Notes under the pieces: model-generated
The model's input: only the letters and a program-made list of their open reading frames with translations
The model's database searches: none
Told to the model about the DNA's origin: nothing
Shown here: positions 41,219 to 48,736 of the stretch, in pieces
Numbering within the stretch: the first letter of the stretch is position 1
Layout of the letters: each line of letters opens with the position of its first letter
NCBI RefSeq assembly: GCF_041346945.1
Contig: NZ_CP166851.1
Location: 1-64,000, forward strand
Direction of reading: 5' to 3'
Source of the DNA: Amycolatopsis sp. cg9
Lineage (GTDB): Bacteria > Actinomycetota > Actinomycetes > Mycobacteriales > Pseudonocardiaceae
DNA length: 64,000 nt
Made by a program: the position numbers and the translations under genes

Positions 41219-42775
41219 TTACTCGACCTCCTCCAACAGGGCGCGGAACTCGCGACGCAGCTCCGCCAGCCGGCCCGCGCGGTCCTCGACGTCGTCCTCG
41301 CCGGCCAGCGTGATGGTTCGGGCCAGGGCGGCGCGCAACGCGCGGACCAGACCGGCCTGCTCGCGCCGCGCGGTCTCGGCGGTTTCGGCGCGCTGGGTGA
41401 GCCCGCCGAGCTGTTGGTGCAGCTGGCCGATTTGGTCGGCGTGTGCCCGCCGCTCGGCATCGCGGGCGGATTCGGCCTGTTCACGGACCTGCTCGACGGC
41501 GGCGTTGAACTCGCGGCGCGCCTGTTCGAGTCGCTGGTCGAAGTCGGCGCGGGCATCGTCGAGGGCGCGCTGCTGCTCGCCGGCGCGGCGCTCCAGCTCA
41601 GCGGCGAACTCCTCGCGCAGCGTGCGTTCCAGCTCGGCGGCCTGGGCGACGGCGGCGTTGGCGCGTTCCGCCTGAGCCTCGGCGCGCTGCTTCTGCTCCT
41701 CGGTCGCGGCGCGGGCTGCGGTCAGCTCGCCTTCGGTGCGGGCGAGGTCGCCGGCGGCCTTCTCGGCCTTTTCGGCCAGGGCCTCGATGCGTTCGTCGGC
41801 GCGTTCCAGGTTGTCCTGGAGCTCGGTGACCCGGCCTTCGGCGCGCTCTTCGGCCTTCTCGGCGCGCTCCTTGGCCAGGCGGTCGCGGCGCGCGGCGTCC
41901 TCGGCGGTTTCCGCCCGTGTCTCGGCGGCGGCCTTGGCGGCCTCGGCGTCGACGGCGACCTGGCGTGCGGTCGCGGCGTTGCTCTTCTCCGTGGCCGCCT
42001 CCTGTAGCGCGGTGTCGCGGGCGGCGTGCGCGGCCGCCACGTCCTGCGCGAGCTGGGCGCGGACGCCGCCCAGGCCGTCGAGCAGGCTGGTGATGGGCCC
42101 CAGGACGGCCTGAACAGCGGGGATAGCGGTATCGACGAGTTCGCCCAGTTCGACGACGTCGAGGTCGGGGACGCCGACCGGTCCTTCGGCGTCGGCTCCG
42201 GTCTGGAGGCGGATGACCGCGGCGAGATCGCGCTCGGAGCGCGCCATCTGCCCGCAGGTCTTCAGCACGCCGGGCTCGACCTCCCAGGACGTGACGTCCT
42301 TCGAGCAGTACTCGGACTTCTTCCCGGCACGCTGCTCGTCGGGCAGCGGCTTGCGGCAGCGGGAAAACCCGCAGCGACGGACGTGCGCCTCGTTGAACGC
42401 GACGGCGGAGACCGGATCCAGCCGCGCCGGCCGGGTTCGCGCCGCGACCGCGGCGACCTCCGCGGGCCCCACGTGGCGGGCATAGCCGCGTCGGCCCTCG
42501 CCGTCGACGAAGACCCCGGGCTCGGTTGCCCCGGCGGATTCCGCCGCCAGCTCGGCCGCAGGGCGGCCGGTGAGGTCGGCCTGCGCTGCGAAGAACGCGC
42601 CCGCCGGGTCGGACGTCGACGGGCCGTCTGCGCCGCCTTCACCAGCGACGGGGCCGCCGGGCCGCTCGCCGCGAGCACCGGAATCGCCGGTCGCCGCGCC
42701 GGGATCGGCGGGCGCGCGGTCCGCCGCTGAGCGTTCTTGCTGGTCAGCGGGCTGCTCGCCCTGCTCATCGGTCAT
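41219..42775 (-). CDS. long coiled-coil protein with Cys cluster (KfrA-like shape)
   Basis: The first 90 residues are low-complexity and acidic. Next comes a Cys set (RRCGFSRCRKPLPDEQRAGKK, EYCSK, LKTCGQM) that could bind zinc. Residues about 235-510 are one long coiled coil rich in Ala, Glu and Arg. The layout recalls plasmid KfrA-type structural or regulatory proteins, but I see no clear KfrA HTH. It is the first gene of the minus-strand operon and is divergent from the plus-strand operon, with operators between. Confidence 0.7.
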   Translation of the reverse strand: MTDEQGEQPADQQERSAADRAPADPGAATGDSGARGERPGGPVAGEGGADGPSTSDPAGAFFAAQADLTGRPAAELAAESAGATEPGVFVDGEGRRGYARHVGPAEVAAVAARTRPARLDPVSAVAFNEAHVRRCGFSRCRKPLPDEQRAGKKSEYCSKDVTSWEVEPGVLKTCGQMARSERDLAAVIRLQTGADAEGPVGVPDLDVVELGELVDTAIPAVQAVLGPITSLLDGLGGVRAQLAQDVAAAHAARDTALQEAATEKSNAATARQVAVDAEAAKAAAETRAETAEDAARRDRLAKERAEKAEERAEGRVTELQDNLERADERIEALAEKAEKAAGDLARTEGELTAARAATEEQKQRAEAQAERANAAVAQAAELERTLREEFAAELERRAGEQQRALDDARADFDQRLEQARREFNAAVEQVREQAESARDAERRAHADQIGQLHQQLGGLTQRAETAETARREQAGLVRALRAALARTITLAGEDDVEDRAGRLAELRREFRALLEEVE

Positions 42776-42797
42776 GGTCGCTACCCTACCACGATTT

Positions 42798-42841
42798 GAT
42801 TCGAGTTCGTAACTGGGTTGATTGTGAATCCGAATCGAATC
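42798..42841. promoter_or_regulatory. inverted GATTCGA repeats between divergent operons
   Basis: GATTCGA (42798-42804) and TCGAATC (42835-42841) form an inverted repeat 30 bases apart in an AT-rich stretch, likely an operator controlling one or both divergent promoters. Confidence 0.55.
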
Positions 42842-42860
42842 ATGTAACCTTGTGGCAGTG

Positions 42861-42882
42861 GTAGATAAGCACGGTTATCTAC
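42861..42882. promoter_or_regulatory. perfect 8-base-arm dyad before plus-strand operon
   Basis: GTAGATAA and TTATCTAC flank GCACGG. It lies 33 bases before the GTG at 42915 and could be an operator or a leader hairpin for the 42915-48601 operon. Confidence 0.65.
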
Positions 42883-42914
42883 TACTCTGGGTCGGAACGA
42901 CGGGAGGAGGCGCT

Positions 42915-43259
42915 GTGAGCGCTCTGGAGGGCACCGAAAACATGGACCCCGACCTCGGCGGCGCCGGACGGCCCGTCGAGGACCAGGCGGACGCACAGCG
43001 GGAGTTCGCGCTGACGCTGGAGCACGCCGAGAGCGCCGCCCGGCGGCTCGCGGCCGACCTCGCCGAGATGCAGCGCAACATCGGACGAACTGGCGCCCCC
43101 GGGCCGAGCGGCTACGCCACCGCGGCAGAAGGCGCCGCCGTCGCGGTCCGGCTGCTCAGCCAGCTCGCGGTCGACGCCGCGCCCGACCGGATCGTCGCCG
43201 CGGCCGCCATCTTCGACAGCTTCCTGCCCAGCCGGGGTGACGGCGCGAGGGCGGCGTGA
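42915..43259 (+). CDS. hypothetical helical protein, 114 aa, operon start
   Basis: The GTG at 42915 follows GGAGGAGG, which is better than an upstream GTG in the same frame at 42852 that crosses the operators. The protein is mostly helical (ALTLEHAESAARRLAADLAEMQRN) with a second helix pair at the end. It overlaps the next gene (GTGA). It is the first gene of a 12-gene coupled operon. Confidence 0.65.
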   Translation: MSALEGTENMDPDLGGAGRPVEDQADAQREFALTLEHAESAARRLAADLAEMQRNIGRTGAPGPSGYATAAEGAAVAVRLLSQLAVDAAPDRIVAAAAIFDSFLPSRGDGARAA

Positions 43260-43615
43260 GCACGCCGGCACCGGGCGAGCACCGGGGAGAGCAGCCGGAG
43301 GACCACCCCGGCGAGCCGACCCCCGCGGTAGGCGGCCGCGAGTCGAGCGCCCGCGGCGTCGGGTCGCTGGCCGCGGGCGTCGCCGTCGCCGCCGCGGCGG
43401 TCGTCCTGGGTACGGCCCTGTTCTTCGTGGTCACCCCCGCCGAGCACTTCGCCACCGGGATCGGCGTTGTCGCCGCCGTGGTCGCGGCCGCAGCGCTGAC
43501 GTTCTGGTGGCGGGGTGCGGCCCGGAGCCGACGGCACCGTGGAAATGCGACTCCAAGCCCTCTGAACAGCACGAACGCGAGCCAGCAGACCGACGAGGAA
43601 GGAACCGCGCGATGA
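43256..43615 (+). CDS. two-helix membrane protein, 119 aa
   Basis: After a 33-residue hydrophilic start come two hydrophobic segments (GVAVAAAAVVLGTALFFVV and GIGVVAAVVAAAALTFW). The basic tail contains PLNSTN, encoded by a CTGAACAG word. The start overlaps the upstream stop. Confidence 0.65.
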   Translation: MSTPAPGEHRGEQPEDHPGEPTPAVGGRESSARGVGSLAAGVAVAAAAVVLGTALFFVVTPAEHFATGIGVVAAVVAAAALTFWWRGAARSRRHRGNATPSPLNSTNASQQTDEEGTAR

Positions 43616-43881
43616 AGCCGTTCCGCCGGCGCCGCAGGAGCCCGTACGCGCCGGAAGCGGAGGCCGTGATCGCCGGCGCCCAGATGACCGGGCGCGCGCT
43701 GGCCGACGCCACCGCGGAGTTCGTACGCATCTACGGCCAGGAACCGTCGCCGGAGACCATCCATGTGCCCTCGGAGCGCGGCGACCTTCCGCAGCTGGAG
43801 ACCGCGTCGCGTCCCGCTCCGGCCGAGACCGACGCTGAACAGGCGCAACCGACCGCGGGCACGGAATCCGAGGGGCGCTGA
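43612..43881 (+). CDS. hypothetical small protein, 89 aa
   Basis: A basic start (MKPFRRRRR) is followed by a helix (EAEAVIAGAQMTGRALADATAEFVRIYG) and a disordered acidic tail. The tail has AEQ encoded within a CTGAACAG word. ATGA overlap with the preceding gene. Confidence 0.6.
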   Translation: MKPFRRRRRSPYAPEAEAVIAGAQMTGRALADATAEFVRIYGQEPSPETIHVPSERGDLPQLETASRPAPAETDAEQAQPTAGTESEGR

Positions 43882-43887
43882 CCGAGG

Positions 43888-44238
43888 ATGAGCACACCCG
43901 ACGACTTCACGGTCGGCGACGACGGCCGGATCAACACGCTGCCCGCGCCGGACGTCCTGCTGCGCGATCACGCTGATCTCTGGGGCAGCGACTACGCGGA
44001 GTTGGTTCGCCGAGCCGCCGACCTGCAAATCCGGGCCTGGGCAGACGAGACGATGCGCCCGGAGCTCTACCGGCAGCTCGACCCGCTGTGGCACACCGCG
44101 AGGGACCTGCTGCTGGCAGCCGGCGCCGAGTCCACGCAGCAGGCGGCGCAGGACAAGGCGGGGCTGGACATCCGCCAGGTCGCGCTGTCCCGGTGGCGCA
44201 CCGGAGACCGTCCACCGCGTGGCGGTGATCGAGCGTGA
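43888..44238 (+). CDS. hypothetical protein, 116 aa
   Basis: A helical protein (YAELVRRAADLQIRAWADETMR) with a basic C-terminal tail. The ribosome binding site is GAGG six bases upstream. Its stop overlaps the next start. No family is recognised. Confidence 0.6.
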   Translation: MSTPDDFTVGDDGRINTLPAPDVLLRDHADLWGSDYAELVRRAADLQIRAWADETMRPELYRQLDPLWHTARDLLLAAGAESTQQAAQDKAGLDIRQVALSRWRTGDRPPRGGDRA

Positions 44239-44981
44239 TCGGGTCGGAGACCAGCGACACCCGCGCTGCCGAGCCCGCCGAGGAGCAGGAGCGCGGCGAT
44301 GCGGACGTCGAGTCGCGTGTCGCCGCGCTCGAGGACGAGCGGCGCCGCCTGCTGGCGCGGCTGGCGGATATCCGCGCCGAGCTGGCCGACCTGCGTACCC
44401 CGCGCACGTGGCAGATCGCCCCGCCGGCGCAGTGGTCGCAGGTGCGGCTGAGCCTGGAGGACGTGGAGGCGGTGCTGCGTAGTGATCCGGAGGCGGAGTG
44501 GACTTTCGCGTCGCTGCACCAGCACTTTCCCGATGCCTCGGACGGGCAGCTGCGTCGGCAGCTCGGCCGGCTGGTCAAGCGCGGCCTGGTGCTCGTCCCC
44601 GCCCGCGGCCGCTACGTCCTGGCCCGGCTCACGCCGAAGCAGTACCGCGAAGCCCACGCCCCGCACGTGCCGCTTCGCCAGCGGGTGCTGGACGTCGTGC
44701 TCGTCGACGAGGCGCGCCCGTGGAAGCTGACCCAACTGCGCGCTCACCTCGACCCGCCACCTCCCGTCGAGAGCCTGCGGGGTGTCCTGGCCGCCCTGAT
44801 GCGCGAGCACTACGTCATCCGGGACCCGCAGGGCTGGTACCGGGTACTTCCCGCCTCGGCCCGCCAGGCCCTGCGCCAGCGCGGCGACACTGAGATCGTC
44901 GGCGCCGTCGTCGCCACCCGCGGCACCACCGCGGCCCGCACTCGCGCGCCGCGCCGAATCGCCCGAACCCAAGGACGGTGA
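44235..44981 (+). CDS. winged-helix-like DNA-binding protein with coiled coil, 248 aa
   Basis: An N-terminal coiled coil (VAALEDERRRLLARLADIRAEL, residues 28-50) is followed by two predicted winged-helix units (FASLHQHFPDASDGQLRRQLGRLVKRGLVLV and KLTQLRAHLDPPPPVESLRGVLAALMREHYVI). The C-terminus is very basic. It is probably the DNA-binding or regulatory member of the operon. The GTG start overlaps the upstream stop. Confidence 0.65.
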   Translation: MIGSETSDTRAAEPAEEQERGDADVESRVAALEDERRRLLARLADIRAELADLRTPRTWQIAPPAQWSQVRLSLEDVEAVLRSDPEAEWTFASLHQHFPDASDGQLRRQLGRLVKRGLVLVPARGRYVLARLTPKQYREAHAPHVPLRQRVLDVVLVDEARPWKLTQLRAHLDPPPPVESLRGVLAALMREHYVIRDPQGWYRVLPASARQALRQRGDTEIVGAVVATRGTTAARTRAPRRIARTQGR

Positions 44982-44988
44982 CGACCTC

Positions 44989-45330
44989 ATGGGCGACCTG
45001 AACAGCACAGACACCACGCCCGGCGGACAAGACGCCGTCTGGGCGTGCACGTGGCACGCCGACACCGGCATGGCAGTGCGGAGGTTCCCTCGCCCGGCGG
45101 ACCTCATCACCGCGGCCGGGCAGGCCCTGGCTCAGCGCCAGGACACCGGCCCCGCTGACCGGGTGTGGATCGTCCTCACCGAGACCGAGACCACGCAGCT
45201 GGCGCCCGAGCTCCGGGACGTGCTGGCCAGGCTCGTGCGCGATGGGCGCCGCGTCGGCCTGGTCGTCGAGGTGCACGGCGGGCCCAGTCCCGCGCCACAC
45301 CCTGAACGGGCGGCGACGAACCGGCCCTGA
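44989..45330 (+). CDS. hypothetical protein, 113 aa
   Basis: The ATG follows AAGGACGG. The beta-rich middle (VWIVLTETETTQLAPELRDVLARLVRDGRRVGLVVEV) suggests a small alpha/beta domain. CTGAACAG occurs twice: once in codons 4-6 and once around the stop (TGA inside the word at 45327). Confidence 0.6.
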   Translation: MGDLNSTDTTPGGQDAVWACTWHADTGMAVRRFPRPADLITAAGQALAQRQDTGPADRVWIVLTETETTQLAPELRDVLARLVRDGRRVGLVVEVHGGPSPAPHPERAATNRP

Positions 45331-45403
45331 ACAGCACAAACCGCGCACCACCACGAGATCCACCCATCCTGTTGGACCACCGACACTGAGGGAGTTGACC
45401 GGC

Positions 45404-45850
45404 ATGAGCAGCACGCCGACCGAGACCATCGCCCGGTTCGAGCACGTGGGCGTCACCTACGAGCTGGACCACCTCGGGATCGCTCAGCCCGAGCAGTGGG
45501 GCCAGCTGGCCATCTACGCCGACGGCGACATGGTCGGCGAGTTCGAGGTGACCTTCCCCGCCTCGGCGTTCGCCGACACCGACCGCCCCGAGCTGCCCGA
45601 CACCGACGTGCTGGCCGAGCTGGCGCGCCACCAGCTCGCCGTCGACGCCGGCGCCCCGGACCGGATGACCCTGGAGCTGACCAACCGCAGGGTCATGGCG
45701 GCCTGGTGCGGCGGGCACGAGCCCGACGACCTGGGTAGCGACGTCCTGCTCGTCGACGTCCCCGCCGGCCGCGCGGTGATCGTGAAGGGCCAGACCGTCG
45801 AGCGGACCGAGACCGGCTTCCGCAAGCTCGACACCCGGAGCGAGGCGTGA
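45404..45850 (+). CDS. hypothetical protein, 148 aa
   Basis: It begins at the ATG at 45404 with GGGAG nine bases upstream. The protein is acidic and mostly beta (FEHVGVTYELDHLGIAQPEQWGQLAIYADGDMVGEFEV). An upstream extension of the frame has no start signal. It overlaps the following gene (GTGA). Confidence 0.65.
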   Translation: MSSTPTETIARFEHVGVTYELDHLGIAQPEQWGQLAIYADGDMVGEFEVTFPASAFADTDRPELPDTDVLAELARHQLAVDAGAPDRMTLELTNRRVMAAWCGGHEPDDLGSDVLLVDVPAGRAVIVKGQTVERTETGFRKLDTRSEA

Positions 45851-46293
45851 GCGCCCCGGCCGCCGACCCGGCGGCGGAGGAGATCAGCGAGGACGTGTTC
45901 GCGATGGCCGAGCACGTGCTCCGCACCCGCGACGTCGACCACACCCGCTACGGCTGGCGCGGCCTGGGTGAGTTCACCGCCCGCCACGCGGTCGAGGCCC
46001 TGGCCGCGGCCGGGCTGCTCAACCCGCGCCCGCAACACGTCGTGCCGCCGGAGCTGACCGCCGACCGGGCCGAACTGCTGGTGCGCCGCGGCCTGGCCGA
46101 CCGCCAGGACCGCATCGTCGTCGCCGAGGCCGGGGTGCTGCGGCTGGAGTGGTCCACCGCGGTCCGCAGCTACCGGCTCACCGACCACACCGGCGAGCAC
46201 TTCCGCGGCACCGACGACGCCGCGGCCGCCGCGGCGTTCAACGAGCTCGCCCAGCGCGACGCCGCGGCTGCCGGTGCCGGGGAGACGGCGTGA
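45847..46293 (+). CDS. hypothetical protein, 148 aa
   Basis: A helical N-terminus (ISEDVFAMAEHVLRTRDVDHTRYGWRGLGEF) is followed by an HTH-like stretch and a beta hairpin. The GTG start overlaps the upstream stop and its own stop overlaps the next start. The function is unknown. Confidence 0.65.
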   Translation: MSAPAADPAAEEISEDVFAMAEHVLRTRDVDHTRYGWRGLGEFTARHAVEALAAAGLLNPRPQHVVPPELTADRAELLVRRGLADRQDRIVVAEAGVLRLEWSTAVRSYRLTDHTGEHFRGTDDAAAAAAFNELAQRDAAAAGAGETA

Positions 46294-46928
46294 ACACCGA
46301 CCCGGCCGGCGCCGGGCCGACCGAGACCGAGCTGACCGCGATGCGCGACATGATGCTCGGCGTGATCGACTTCGCGCCCACCGACGCCGAGCTGCGCACG
46401 GCCTGGTCCAACCCACGGCTGGCCAGCCTGGCGCGGGAGTGGGGCTGGGGCGACACCGAGCTGCGCGAAGAGCTGGCGGCCGAGCTCGAGGCCATCCACC
46501 GCGACGCCCTGTCCACCGCCGTGCAGCTGCGCACGGGCCGCCAGGAGCGACTGCTCGATCCCACCTACGTGCGTCCGGTGCAGCTCGACGAAGCGGCCCT
46601 GGCGCGCGGTAACGGGTCCGCGGGCGAGCCCGCCCCGGCCCCGCACTCCCCCACCGGCCCAACGACCGCTGCGGTACCGCCGGCGGTACCGCCGAGGCCG
46701 GCTCCGCCGGGCACCGCGGCCACCGTGCTGCTGATCATCGGCGTCGCCGTAGCCGGTGGCGCCGCGATCGTGCTGTTGACCTGGGCGCACCAGCTGCTGG
46801 CCGGGCTGGCGTGCGTGGTGGCCGCGGTGGCGCTGATCGTGGTGGCCGACCGGCGGCTGCGGCGCCACGGCGCAGCCCGCCGCGCGGCCCTGAACAGCGA
46901 CAACGCACAGGAACACCGCGATGGGTGA
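46290..46928 (+). CDS. membrane protein with duplicated N-terminal domain, 212 aa
   Basis: Residues 15-65 (TAMRDMMLGVIDFAPTDAEL, LAREWGWGDTELREEL) match the start of the protein at 39018-39644, so one copy arose by duplication. A proline-rich linker leads to two hydrophobic segments (TAATVLLIIGVAVAGGAAIVLLTW and LLAGLACVVAAVALIVV). The tail RAALNSDN is encoded across a CTGAACAG word. The gene before it overlaps by GTGA. Confidence 0.65.
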   Translation: MNTDPAGAGPTETELTAMRDMMLGVIDFAPTDAELRTAWSNPRLASLAREWGWGDTELREELAAELEAIHRDALSTAVQLRTGRQERLLDPTYVRPVQLDEAALARGNGSAGEPAPAPHSPTGPTTAAVPPAVPPRPAPPGTAATVLLIIGVAVAGGAAIVLLTWAHQLLAGLACVVAAVALIVVADRRLRRHGAARRAALNSDNAQEHRDG

Positions 46929-47223
46929 CTACCTGGCCGCGCCCCGGGACGCCTCGTCGTTCGCGCGCCCGGACACGCGCACGACGAAGGTCTACCACGC
47001 GAGCGAGGCCGGGCAGGTGCACTCCAGCGGGCAGCCGCTCAGCAGCGGCTACCGGCTGCTCAGCGCGGTCTGCTCGCACCAGGTGCTCGACGACTACTCC
47101 GCGGTCGCGCTCGAGGAGGCCCCGGAGGAGCTTCGGTGCCGGCGCCCGGCGTGCGCGAGGATCTGGCGGGAGCACGCCAACGCGGTGAACAGCGGAAACG
47201 ATTCGCAGGAGGCTTCGCGGTGA
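46921..47223 (+). CDS. hypothetical protein, 100 aa
   Basis: The start overlaps the previous gene by eight bases. The protein is short and contains three Cys (AVCSHQ, CRRPAC) that may bind metal. The tail AVNSGND is encoded by GTGAACAGCGGAAAC, a one-base variant of the dispersed word. Confidence 0.6.
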   Translation: MGDYLAAPRDASSFARPDTRTTKVYHASEAGQVHSSGQPLSSGYRLLSAVCSHQVLDDYSAVALEEAPEELRCRRPACARIWREHANAVNSGNDSQEASR

Positions 47224-47489
47224 CGGTCCCACGATCAGTCCCACGGCCGGTCCCCGACGTGGCGCGCCGCTGGCGGCAGTGGACCCACCGGTACTTCACC
47301 CTGGCCGCGGTCCTCGCCTGCGCCGGCCTCGTCGGCGCGTTCGTGCTGCCCGCCGGCCGGATCGTCACCATCGCCACGGCGACGGGCATGTGCCTGGTGG
47401 CCGGGTTCGTCGCCTCGGGCACCTACTGCCTGGGCCGCGCCCACGTGCTCGACGGCCTGCGCGCGACCGGAACGGACCAGCCCCAGTGA
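47220..47489 (+). CDS. two-helix membrane protein, 89 aa
   Basis: It has a basic N-terminus with RRW and two hydrophobic segments (FTLAAVLACAGLVGAFVLPA and IVTIATATGMCLVAGFVASGTYCL). The GTG start overlaps the upstream stop, and the recombinase gene overlaps its own end. Confidence 0.65.
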   Translation: MTVPRSVPRPVPDVARRWRQWTHRYFTLAAVLACAGLVGAFVLPAGRIVTIATATGMCLVAGFVASGTYCLGRAHVLDGLRATGTDQPQ

Positions 47490-48601
47490 GCACCGAGGTC
47501 GAGCTGCGGCGGGACCGCGGGCCGGAGGTCGCCCGGCCGGGCGAGGTCACGCTCGCCAGCGCGGCCAGCCTGGTGCTGCCGCCGCCGGCCCCGGACGAGC
47601 GCTACCACCTGCGCGGGCTGACCGAGCTGTGGGCGGCCAAAGTCGCCGGCGCCGAGTCCGCGCACACCCGCCGCTCCTACGAGACCGGGCTGGCGCAGTG
47701 GCTGGACTACTGCCTGCGCAGCCGCGTCGACCCGCTCGCGGCCCGCCGCGCCGACGTAGACGACTGGCTGGCCACCCACCTGAACAGCAAGAACCCGCAG
47801 ACCGTCAACGCACGGCTGGCCGCGGTCGGCTCCTGGTACGGCTACCTGCTCGACAACGACATCGACGTCCGCGACCCCACCGCCCGGGTCAAGCGCCCCA
47901 AGCGGCAGCGCGCGAAGTCCAAGACGACGTACCTGGACGAGGACGAGCTCAACGCGCTGCTGGCCGAGGCCGACCGTCGCCTGGAACACGCGAAGCCGCT
48001 CGGCGGGCTCGCGCTGGAGATCGCCGCCCGCGACGTCTCGGTGCTGCGCACGCTCTACACGACCGCCGTCCGATCCGGAGCGGTCCAGCTGGCCACCGTC
48101 CCGGACGTCCGCCTGGTCCAGGACGGGCACCGGGTCCTTCGCTTCCACGGTAAGGGCGACGGCGGGGAGACCACCGACCGGCTCAAGCCGCTGGTCCCCT
48201 ACGCGGCCACCGCCGTCGACTTCTACCTCGAGCTCGTCGCCGAACGCCTCGGCGTGCCCGTCGACGAGCTCGACGGCCTGGCCTTCAGCACCACGCCGTA
48301 TCAAGGCCGGCCCGGCGGCCGCGGACTACGGTCGGACGCGCTCGCCGAGATGATCCGCACTATCGCCGCCGCGGCGGGCATCGCCCCGGCCAAGGCCGCC
48401 AAGCTCACCCCGCACTCGCTTCGGCACACCGCGGCTACCCTGCTCGGCAAGACGAAGACGCTGGCCGAGGTACAGGACTTCCTCGACCACGCCGACCCGA
48501 GGACAACCCGGACGTACCTGCACACCGACCAGTCGCTCAACGCTTCGCTCGCCTACAGCACGATGTCGTTCATCCACGTCCCGCCTGTTCAGGCGGCGTA
48601 A
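47486..48601 (+). CDS. tyrosine recombinase, XerC/D-like
   Basis: The core-binding domain (residues 40-145: HTRRSYETGLAQWLDYCLR, NPQTVNARLAAVGSWYGYLL) precedes a catalytic domain. Residues seen are Arg in TTAVRSGAV, Lys in FHGKGDGG, His-x-x-Arg in PHSLRHTAATLL, His in FLDHADPRTTRTY, and Tyr in that last segment. The length of 371 is normal. On a plasmid such enzymes resolve multimers or integrate DNA. It closes the coupled operon. I saw no paired att-like repeats flanking it. Confidence 0.9.
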   Translation: MSTEVELRRDRGPEVARPGEVTLASAASLVLPPPAPDERYHLRGLTELWAAKVAGAESAHTRRSYETGLAQWLDYCLRSRVDPLAARRADVDDWLATHLNSKNPQTVNARLAAVGSWYGYLLDNDIDVRDPTARVKRPKRQRAKSKTTYLDEDELNALLAEADRRLEHAKPLGGLALEIAARDVSVLRTLYTTAVRSGAVQLATVPDVRLVQDGHRVLRFHGKGDGGETTDRLKPLVPYAATAVDFYLELVAERLGVPVDELDGLAFSTTPYQGRPGGRGLRSDALAEMIRTIAAAAGIAPAKAAKLTPHSLRHTAATLLGKTKTLAEVQDFLDHADPRTTRTYLHTDQSLNASLAYSTMSFIHVPPVQAA

Positions 48602-48736
48602 CTCCGCGCACGAGCGGCAACGCCATCGCGCTGGAGCCTGTCCTCGAAGCGACGGCAGCGCAGTCACTTCGAGGGCGGGTTCGATGGCCAATTCCGCGCA
48701 ATCCGTGCGGATCGCCGTCGCAGGCGGGTCGGCCAG

